Source of the DNA: Aplectana chamaeleonis
Lineage: Eukaryota > Nematoda > Chromadorea > Rhabditida > Cosmocercidae
Direction of reading: 5' to 3'
Assembly: GCA_029168955.1 (NCBI GenBank)
Contig: JAPDOI010000973.1
Location: 1-64,000, forward strand
DNA length: 64,000 bases
Part shown: in pieces, positions 55,911 through 64,000 of the stretch
How the letters are laid out: each line of letters opens with the position of its first letter
Position numbering within the stretch: position 1 is the first letter of the stretch
Program-made: the position numbers and the translations under genes
Notes under the pieces: generated by a model
What the model was told of the DNA's origin: nothing
Seen by the model: the letters and a program-made list of their open reading frames with translations, nothing else
Databases searched by the model: none

Positions 55911-57507
55911 GTGGTGGATTTCTATAGCACTCTCTTCAACTCAACACTGTCATGCCGCATAGCCCACTACCTGCGATAGCAGATGACCAACCTCCAATCC
56001 TTGAGAGTGAAGTTGCTTTTGCTGTCCAAGGGATCAAGAAAAACACAGCTACTGGACCAGATGGCACTACCACCGAATCCCTCAGAGCGGGTGGTTCACC
56101 TTTATGGAAAGTTCTCGCGAAACACTTCTCGAGATACCTCGCGCAAGGAGTCGTTTCCGCGCAGTGGAAACTGTCAACAACGATACTCCTATTCGAAAAG
56201 GGTGATCGGGATGGCATCAACAACTACAGGCCAATCGCTCTACTCTCAGTGCCGTACAAGGTCTTTACGAAGATTCTGCTGAACAGGATAGAGAAGGCTC
56301 TGGACGACTTCCAGCCCAGAGAACACGCCGGCTTCCGCAAGGGTTACGGCTATCTTGATCACGTTCAGGCGCTATCGCAAGTCATTGAACGGACAAGGGA
56401 GTACCATCTACCTCTAGCGCTCGTTTTCGTGGACTACACTAAGGCATTCGATTCGGTTGAAGTCCCGGCTGTTCTTAACGCTCTCATCCACGCTGGTGTT
56501 GACGCCCAGTACATCAGAATATTGGAAGAGTGCAACAACGGAAGCAACACCATTATTCAACTATTCGAGAGGAAACTGAAGGTGTCGATTGGAAAGGGCG
56601 TCAGACAGGGAGATACCATCTCGCCGAAGCTGTTCACGACCACGTTACAAGACGTGATGCGCCACATCGACTGGGATAGCAAAGGTATCCTCATAGACGG
56701 GTGCAGACTATCCAACTTGCGCTTCGCTTACGACATTGTGCTGTTGGGTTCGTCTTCCGCAGAAGTCGAAGAAATGCTTAACGAACTGGACGCTGCAGGA
56801 AAAACGATCGGCCTTACAATTAATCTGAGAAAAACCCAAGTGATGCGCAACCAGTGGTGCGACGACAGCCCCATTTGTCCCTCTGGCATTCCCCTACCCA
56901 CTACGAACAGCTACGTCTATCTCGGAAGAGAGGTGAACATGCAAAACGACTTGTCTACGGAGATCGGACGGAGACGACGAGCTGCCTGGTCTGCACTTGG
57001 ATCGATAGTGGAAGTGACAGACGAATTGCGGGATGTGAAGACACGAGCACGTTTGTTCGACACCACGGTGCTACCTGCGTTGTGCTATGGAACCGAGACA
57101 TGGGCGGAAACGAAGGCAACACACAGGCCATAAGGACAGCTCACATGGCCTTGGAACGCAGATTACTGAAGACCAATCGTCGTGCCCCGCGAGCTGGTGG
57201 CCTACGCAGTGCTGATCTTCGAAAGCAGTCGCAGTTAATGAACCCTCTTCTGTTCATGGCCCAGTTCAAACACCGATGGGCAGGACACGTGTTGCGCCGC
57301 ATGGATGACCGATGTGATTGATTACCACGTGATTGCCGTCGGCCTCTAGGCCGTCCTCCCACTAGATGGAACTCTGTATTTTGAGGCAGAGTCAAGACGT
57401 TCTCCAACGAGCGAGGGCTTCCTGAAAATCACCATCACTGGATGTCCCTTGCTCGGGATCGGTCGAGCTGGTTGAGATGTGGTCCACACGGAGGCGACGC
57501 GCAGTGA
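55911..57507 (+). pseudogene. Reverse transcriptase pseudogene lacking a catalytic Asp (FAYD)
   Basis: One long frame (55952-57133) covers KKNTATGPDGTTTESL, FEKGDRDGINNYRPIALLS, HAGFRKGYGYLDHV, LVFVDYTKAFDSVEV (motif A) and GVRQGDTISPKLFT (motif B). Motif C reads LRFAYDIVLL instead of FADD, with the first Asp replaced by Tyr at 56729-56731. A one-base loss near 55951 shifts the upstream part, and another near 57118-57123 shifts the C-terminal part (TQAIRTAHMALERRL, FMAQFKHRWAGHVLRRMDD). Two in-frame TGA codons follow (57319-57321 and in VF-stop-GRVK). Clearly inactive and older than the copy at 39893. Confidence 0.9.
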
Positions 57508-57533
57508 AGATGGATCATCAAGGTATCAAGGTA
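55911..57533 (+). mobile_element. Degenerate LINE (second non-LTR family), 5'-truncated
   Basis: Reverse transcriptase and C-terminal homology run from about DFYSTLFNSTLS (55915) to a TGA at 57505-57507, followed by a short tail GGATCATCAAGGTATCAAGG. No endonuclease is present. No target duplication was found. Confidence 0.82.
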
Positions 57534-57760
57534 TTTAAAGAAGATAAACAATTCACTTAAGAAGATGTGAAGTTTGGAAAAGAGGAACCTTCAAAAATTT
57601 TCAGAATGTTCCAGTTGATCTCCCGGCGGAGCTCAGACCCCCCCCCTTCCACCCCTTCGCAGCTCAGGCCCCTCCTCTGGATATCCACACCCCGCGAGGT
57701 ACTCTGGTGGCCTAGTGTGGTGGTCAATCGCACCCCCCCCCCTGGTGCGATAGCACCATA

Positions 57761-57943
57761 TTCACTATTCTGGTCACAGCAAGGTTTTCGCATAGTCACG
57801 TCGTTACATGGGGGGATAAATAGCGGTTTCGCGGCGCAAAAAATGGGGGGGGGGACTATTCTGGTCACAGCAAACTTTTCGCATAGTCACGTCTTTACAT
57901 GGGGGATAAATGGCGGTTTCGCGGCTCAAAAAATTTGCCCCTG
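57761..57943. repeat. ~96-bp tandem duplication with G/C homopolymers
   Basis: ACTATTCTGGTCACAGCAA, TTTTCGCATAGTCACGTC, TTACATGGGG and GCGGTTTCGCGGC occur twice in direct order. Homopolymers CCCCCCCCC near 57735 and GGGGGGGGGG near 57848 flank the copies. Confidence 0.85.
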
Positions 57944-58638
57944 AGGGGGGGTCTGAGTAAAATTAGCCTGAAATTTTTAGGGTTTTTTGAAAAAAATTCC
58001 AGATTTGGCTAAAAACTTGTATGTAGGGGTAATCTATGTATGTATTTCAAAAACCGACAAATGGACATTAAATTGGGCATTTTAAAAACGAATAATCGAG
58101 TTTTCGACCAAATCGAAGTAGTAATTAATCACTCTTTAGAACGCTGGGACACAACGAGATACCACCCAAATTTCGATCACATGCTGATGCCCAGATTTCA
58201 CTGGGTTCCTTCTCCCTTGAGAAATTCCAATTCATTTGATTGCAAAAAGTGCTCTATCATTCGAAAACACTATTACAAACTGTTTGGAACTCATTACGGA
58301 CGGGCGGCGGCCAGGTGGGACGCCGCACGCGGCTGGGAGCTTGCGTTGCGTGTCGCGTCGCGGCGTACCAGCAGGCGTTGATTGAGTCATTTCCCTTCAA
58401 CGAGATGTTTGGAAACACTCATATGATGGGTTCAGTGCAAGAAGTTGACATCAATGAGGTTGATAGAATCGAGTGTCCATCGGTAAATTATGAATGACTT
58501 CTTTTGCGCATGATTTAGAATGCTATATTTCTGGGTTATTAACAATGAGATTCGATGTCCTAGCAACCAAAGACGGTTCTTAAACTGAAATGCAGCCATT
58601 TTGTTTGTGTTGACTCCATGGTTCATTGACGAATCTAA

Positions 58639-58698
58639 GGTGGTACGCCGCGACGCAACACGCGTCGCTTGTCTTCGCCGCGGGCGGCGTACCACCCT
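58639..58698. repeat. Inverted repeat GTGGTACGCCGC
   Basis: GGTGGTACGCCGCGACGC pairs with GGCGGCGTACCACC. A related GTCGCGGCGTACCAGCAGG segment lies at 58355-58375. Confidence 0.55.
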
Positions 58699-58869
58699 TC
58701 CCGCACCCGTTACGGACTACCCCGAACCCGCACTGGGATTTCGAGAAACGGTTTATTGGGGCTTGTGGGAGAGACAAAAAGAAACAGTTTGAAGATTCAA
58801 AATTTCTTCAAATGCCTCTGGGTAGATAAAAAAAAACAAAAGTTCATTTTGTCATAAGTTAAAAATTTG

Positions 58870-59500
58870 AGCATTTTCTGCCCAAAGTGTGTCCATGAAG
58901 GCTATTTGAGACACTGAACACGAATATGATGCCCGTTTTCAGTTTTTTGAAAAACTACGATAGGTTACGGTATACTTCGGCAACTCGAAAATTTTTGCGA
59001 ATAATCGACTTTTCGACCAAGTTGATTTTTCCGGAAACGGTTCTCATATTCATGTTCTCTTGAAGTTCAGAAGAAACAGCGTTTGAAAAATTCCCACCAA
59101 TTTTTTTAGGACGATTTTTGAAACTTCCAAATGAAAGTTCCTGGACTATCACTTTCTACGGACTTGAAGTATAAGAAGTAGAAAATTCCGGATGAAAGTT
59201 GGTTTTGATAATCATCTAACACGTTTCCTTGATTTTTCGGTGGATGCACACGTTTGAAAATTAGAAACTGCCAGATCGGTTTGAACGAGGATTATGGTAA
59301 CTAATCGAATGATGTTTCGATTTTCCAAAAAAAATTCTCTGATGAGTGACCACCCTGAACTCGAACTGGACATTTAAAAAACAGTCTATTGAGGGTTGTG
59401 GGGGGGAAGCCAAAAAAAACAGCTTGAAGTATTAAAATTCCACAAAGGCACCCGGGTAGATCAAGAACGGAAAAAAGAATATTATTTAAGATCTCAAAAG
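58870..59500. repeat. Dispersed repeat family remnants
   Basis: GACACTGAACACGAATATGA (58910), GATAGGTTACGGTA and a GGGTTGTGG..GGGTAGATCAAGAACGG stretch (59393-59470) match words at 31230-31320, 32390-33080 and 12300-12620. It is non-coding. Confidence 0.45.
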
Positions 59501-59619
59501 TTGAAACGTTTTCAGTCCAAAGTTCGTCCAGGGGTGTTACTCAGACACTCGTGGCGTCCAACGGGTGGTTGACACGTCACCCTTGTGGCTTACCGGTCGC
59601 TGGGTGGTTTGACTGCAAG

Positions 59620-59710
59620 GGGCTGATCGACTGTCTGTCGACCGTTATGTGTCCGATCGACTGTCTGTCGACCGAGGTCCACAGACAGTCGACCACCCAT
59701 CGACCGGGAG
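59620..59710. repeat. GATCGACTGTCTGTCGACCG direct and inverted repeats
   Basis: GATCGACTGTCTGTCGACCG occurs at 59626 and again 28 bases later. An inverted copy, CACAGACAGTCGACCAC, follows at 59680. These can form alternative hairpins. Confidence 0.7.
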
Positions 59711-59879
59711 CATGGGATGACGTTACTTCGTCGTTTTCTCACCTTTGTGCGCGTATTGACGTGCAAAACTTCTGACCCCCGGACCAGCTGCACCGCCAAC
59801 TGTTCGGCGCCGAATTTTTCGTTTCGGTTGTCCTCCTGATTCTGAGGGATTAATTCCCCATTTCTTCAACGTCCGTTTT

Positions 59880-60970
59880 GAAATTTTTAAGTTTTCAATT
59901 CCTTTCTATATCCTGACTCGTTATTAAAACATGAAGCTTTTCATTCATTCATTAATTCGGTGAAGAATTTCTCCATTTTCGTTGATTTGTTGTTTGGAAG
60001 AAATTTCGATTCTTTCCATGACCTTTTTTCGAATTTTTGGAGTTTCCGAATCTTGCCTTATACTGACTCGAATTCGAAACAGGAAGTTTTTATTTCTTGA
60101 TTCGAGTCTGAAATTTAATTTTGGTTGATTTTGATGGAAAATTTCCGATTTTTTGCACGTCCTCTTTGAATTTTGAAGTTTCCGATTCTTTCCATATCCC
60201 AACTCGATATCGGAACGGGATTTTTTTTCATTTCTTGATTCGTCTTTCCAATCTTCACATTTTGGTTGATTTCTTGAGAGTAAAGGAAAATTTCCGTTTC
60301 CTTCCGCGTCCTTTTGAAATTTTCGAATTTTCGATTGCTTTCTGTATCCTGACTAGCTATTAAATCATGACGTTTTTTTCTTTGTTGATTCAGCGTTGAA
60401 TTTCTCATTTTTGTTGATTTGTTGTTTTTGGAAAAATTTTCAGATTTCCGATTCTTTTTTATGATCATTTAAAGTTCGGAGTTTCCCATTCTTTCCTTAT
60501 ACTGACTCGAAATCGCAACGGAAAGTTCTTTCATTTCTTGATTCGTCTTTCCAATCATAACAGTTTGGTCGATTTCTTGCTCATGAAGAAGAATTTCCTT
60601 CCATCTCCTTTTTGAATTTCTGAGTTTCAGATTCTTTCCATATCCCGACTCGATATCGAAACAAGAACTTTTTTCGTTTCTTGATTTGGCGTCGAAATTC
60701 TAATTTTGGTTGATTTCTGGATCTTGAAATAAACTTTCTGATTTATTCCATGTCCTCTCTGATTGCTAGGATTTTCTATCTCTTTCCACATCCTGACTCG
60801 ATACGATAGCAGAAAATTTTTCCTTTTTTTATTCGGCGTCAGATTCTTCTTTTTGGTTGATTTTCTGAAGAAAAAAATCGATTTTTTTGTCTTTTTACAA
60901 TTCCGGAGTTTTTGTTTTATTGCGTGGAAAAATGAGTTACATGGCTTTTGTTTCTGATTTTTCATTTTGC
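59880..60970. repeat. ~147-bp minisatellite, about 7 diverged copies
   Basis: The landmark (T/C)CTGACTCG(A/T) recurs at about 59915, 60064, 60201, 60351, 60503, 60647 and 60795. Each is followed by a TTTCTTGATTCG segment, a TTTTGGTTGATTT segment and TTTCCGATTCTTTCCATATC. The period is 137-152 bp. It is T-rich on the + strand and not a multiple of three, so the Lys/Asn-rich - strand frames are artefacts. Confidence 0.85.
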
Positions 60971-60999
60971 GTTGCATTCTCATTTTTCCTGAATGCTTT

Positions 61000-62310
61000 T
61001 GATTATAAGTGAGACCCATTTGGAAAAACAACAGCAAATAAAATAAACTGATTGAAAGCTATTCAAAACATAAGGGATGTAATTCAGACCTCTTTGCTGG
61101 GACGGGTCTTGTGCGCCCGCCTTCTCGCCGTTTGCCAATCCATGGCAGCCTCGGCATACGGTGTGTCCGCGCATGCCGCGGCAGCGCGACCACGCAACAT
61201 CGATGTACCGAGCAGGCCGATTGAGTGATCGACGGAGATCATGCCAGAACAACTTCACTATTGGCACACACCACCTTAACTCCTTTTTGAGCAAAAAACA
61301 CTTGGGAGTATCTTCGTACTGACCTAAAAAACATTGAAGGATCATCCAAATTGTGAGCAACCTTGGAGTGGGTAATATTCCGCCCTTTAGAAAGGGCAAT
61401 GTTTAAAATAAACAAAAGTTTGAATGAAAGAAGCGTAATAGTAAGTGATCTAAAAGGTTATCCAACACTTATTATGTTTGAGACGCGACATAATCAGGAA
61501 TTTATTCAATTGCTCAATTCAAATTCAAGAAATGCTCTCACCCAGGGGATTCAACCCCTTGAAAAAAATCAAAGATTTTCTCACACCCGTGTCAGAAATG
61601 CTCTTTAAAAATCATCGGGTTATCCTTGTTGAGAATGGGCGGAGAGCGCTCCAGACCTGATCGAATGGAGAGATTCAAAAGATGCTTGGAACGGAGTTAC
61701 ATCGTGAATAAGCTCCGAACAACGATAAATATCCATGTCAAGATCATTTTCGAACATCGGTATGGATAAAGCTTAGCTTTGGGTCTGAATTGCCCTGCAC
61801 AAATCTAACAAAGCGCCTTAATTTCGATTATGTGTAAAAGGCATTACAAAGATTCCCTAGATGTTTTGCTCAAAACGGAGTTTAGATGTATGTGTCGGAA
61901 GCAGGCATGAGCAAAAAACTTTGAAAACCAAAAAAAAAAACCGAAAAAACAGAAAAATTTTCGGTTTTGAATTCGAAAAAAATTCCAAAAAACCAAAAAA
62001 ATTGCCTTTTGAAGCGTCTTATTTTCGTAATTTTTATGTCTTCGATGGAAAAAAAAACAAGGCAACGTTATCCGAAAAGCTTCGAATAATGGCAGAATCA
62101 TGTTTTCTTAGTGGAAACAAAAGCATACACAATCAACGTATCAATGTGAGAGCAATTTGCCCTTGTTGCTGATGTTGAACTCCTGACCAAATTGCAGCGC
62201 TGAACACCCTCTAAAAGTCTTATTGTGAACATTTTGTTCAAAACTGCCGTAGTTCTCTGAACAGTCATGTCCACGTTTTTTCGAGTTCTTCATCAAAACC
62301 CTGGGCTCAA
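61000..62310. other. No gene recognised
   Basis: The interval has short A+T-rich frames on both strands and a GC-richer patch at 61110-61220. The - strand frame across that patch (GCRGMRGHTVCRGCHG) has no recognised homologue. A poly-A/poly-T-rich block with AAAAACCAAAAAA lies at 61920-62060. Confidence 0.4.
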
Positions 62311-62319
62311 ATGTCGTCC

Positions 62320-62775
62320 TTAAAGGCAGTGTTCACGATAAATTTCACTTCCGATATCTCCACGGTTTACGGAAGGTCTGGTGCCCTATATAGCAAGGCA
62401 TGCTTAAAAAGGACACGAAAGACGCGTTTTGAGCCAAAATAGGCCCTCCCTTGTTTACGTTGATTTTTGAGCTTGGAGGAATTGACCGCTAGAAGGATGA
62501 TACCTATCAGTGCAATGAAGCAAACAGCTCACTCATCAGCACTTTCTTCACTTGATCATTCCTACAATCCGAGTCTTCATTTGTTGTTCCTTTTGAGGGG
62601 CGGATCTGCGGCCCTGGGCGTGTCTGGGGCACCAAAACGCTTGATTGGAGCCGTTATTTTGCCACTCCTGGCTCGTTTTCGACCGTTCCTTTGGCACTGG
62701 GAGCCTAGGATCCTTCTTCCCTATCATTTTACTGTGGAAAGTCAACAAGGATGATCATCGTGAACACTGCCTTTA
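62320..62775. mobile_element. Family C MITE, complete 456-bp copy
   Basis: The ends are TTAAAGGCAGTGTTCACGAT and ATCGTGAACACTGCCTTTAA, perfect 20-bp inverted repeats starting and ending in TTAA. The body matches 34726-35180 in the same orientation and 13736-14202 in the opposite one. Confidence 0.88.
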
Positions 62776-63195
62776 ACTTTTTGAAAAAAAACCTAATTCG
62801 TAGAAGTTGAAAATCGTGGGCAAGTCACAGATCAAAACGGAACAAACGTCGCACAGAGACGAACATCAAGTGATCTCGTCGAGGTCAGCACTGACCAGTA
62901 GCTCAGTCTCTCGGCGCTATTGGACGTTAATGGTCCGCGACGCAACCACACGCATTGAGTCGTGAGGTGTCTAAGCACAGGGAGTTAGGATTTAACCAAT
63001 TTTGCTGGACGGAACTATACATGATGCCGCTCGCCCTAAAATGTTTTCATTCGCATTTTTTGATATGGATCGATAGAGAGGGAGCAGAAAAAATTTAGCT
63101 TAGCTTGGCTCCCGCTTAAAAACTATGGGCCTCCAAAGAGCAATTCTCGACGTCTTTTTCATGAAAATTTTTAAAGCGAAAACGAAATTCCTGAC

Positions 63196-63557
63196 CTTGA
63201 AGCAGTGTTCGCATTTTATTTCACTTTTTGATGTCTCAACCGTTTACGGGAAGGTCTGGTGCCCTATACAGCAAGGCATGCTTGAAGAGAGAACGAAAAA
63301 AATCTTGTTTTTGTGCTAAAAAGAGGGCCACTTTTAGCTTGCGTTGACTTCTGGAGCGTGGAGGAATCGATCGCTTCCAAGGATGTTACCTAAAGGGACA
63401 TTAGGCGTTTCGGTAACCTCAGAACGCCTGTTTGCGCGTCCGTTATTTTGCCGCTCCTGGCTTTCTACGGTTCTTTCGACACTGGGAGCCCAGGATGCTT
63501 TTCGCCTATCATTTCACTGTGGAAAGTCAACGATGATCATCGTGAACGCTGCCTTTA
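63196..63557. mobile_element. Family C MITE, internally deleted copy
   Basis: It begins GAAGCAGTGTTCGCATTTTA and ends ATCATCGTGAACGCTGCCTTTA. It keeps GTTTACGGGAAGGTCTGGTG, GCAAGGCATGCTT and TTTCACTGTGGAAAGTCAAC but lacks about 90 bp of the middle found in 62320-62775. Confidence 0.8.
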
Positions 63558-64000
63558 GGGGTCATTTTCAAGAAGGGAGGTGTCGGCTTGAAAACGTCTT
63601 TTACCCAGGCCTTGAGACCCTCTACCAAAAAGAACGGCTGAGGGCAAGTTGCTGAGGTTCCATATATGGGCTCTATCAACTTCAGCGCACCCACATTATC
63701 GTCATTTTTGCATTGCCTGAGAGACATGCAGGCGGCTTACTTTGTGGTCGTGTGCGGAAGGAAATTTCTTAATCGAATTCTCTACTTTTACATTAATTTT
63801 GAAGAAAATCAATAATCGATCGATTCTTGAGAAACGTCGGTAAAATGTGCACAGATCGATGGTAAACCTCCAGACGCATTTATGCTCCAAGTTTTACGCC
63901 TGTGCGTTATCAGGTAAACGAAAAAAGTGGCGCCAATTCAGCTATCTTGGACTTCGACCAGAGCAAAAAATGGATTTCGGCAATTTGTCTTCGCGTTTTT

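Noticed and set aside
59945..61037. Lys/Asn/Arg-rich - strand frames that look like one protein
   Set aside because: The roughly 147-bp minisatellite period is not a multiple of three and each frame stops after about one to two units.

Overview
The window looks like a repeat-rich chromosomal segment of a nematode, probably a clade V (rhabditid/strongylid) species. This is inferred from compact exons bounded by TTTTAG/TTTCAG acceptors and GTAAG-type donors, a sequence matching 19 of 22 bases of nematode spliced leader SL1 followed by a GT donor, RTE-type LINEs, and many short foldback elements. Species identity is not proven. Gene density is very low, and most of the window is intron, satellite or transposon debris.

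Left part (1-29,827, + strand): the recognisable gene is the 3' portion of a 2-hydroxyacyl-CoA lyase (HACL1 family), in about ten small exons at 293-392, 722-856, 5933-6016, 13037-13119, 13180-13246, 13305-13428, 14230-14368, 29359-29462, 29533-29658 and 29718-29827. Its N-terminal exons must lie left of the window. The intron at 14369-29358 (about 15 kb) holds two abutting satellite arrays: a 42-bp unit (about 19085-20855) and a composite 55/65-bp unit (about 20860-28650). The second unit encodes two arm-matched hairpins around an invariant GAA loop. The intron splits the enzyme's thiamine-diphosphate motif between its GD and NN halves. The outer exons carry only 1-2 base indels, so this copy is either a young pseudogene or contains uncorrected sequencing errors.

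Middle and right part (29,828-64,000): two LINE remnants are present. One is a 5'-truncated RTE-like insertion (39893-41730) with a perfect 10-bp target duplication and one nonsense codon. The other is an older LINE (55911-57533) that has lost a catalytic Asp (FADD to FAYD). A small secreted-peptide gene is proposed on the - strand (49841-50109), with a TATA box, a splice acceptor just before the ATG and a clear signal peptide. A few coding-like exons could not be assigned. The rest is a mosaic of foldback/MITE families, many beginning TTAAAGGCAG and ending CTGCCTTTAA, plus a 235-bp ATA microsatellite and a roughly 147-bp minisatellite (59.9-60.95 kb).

The genes do not form an operon or pathway. 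The coherent biology is one metabolic gene inflated by satellites and transposons. The most unusual object is the intronic hairpin satellite.
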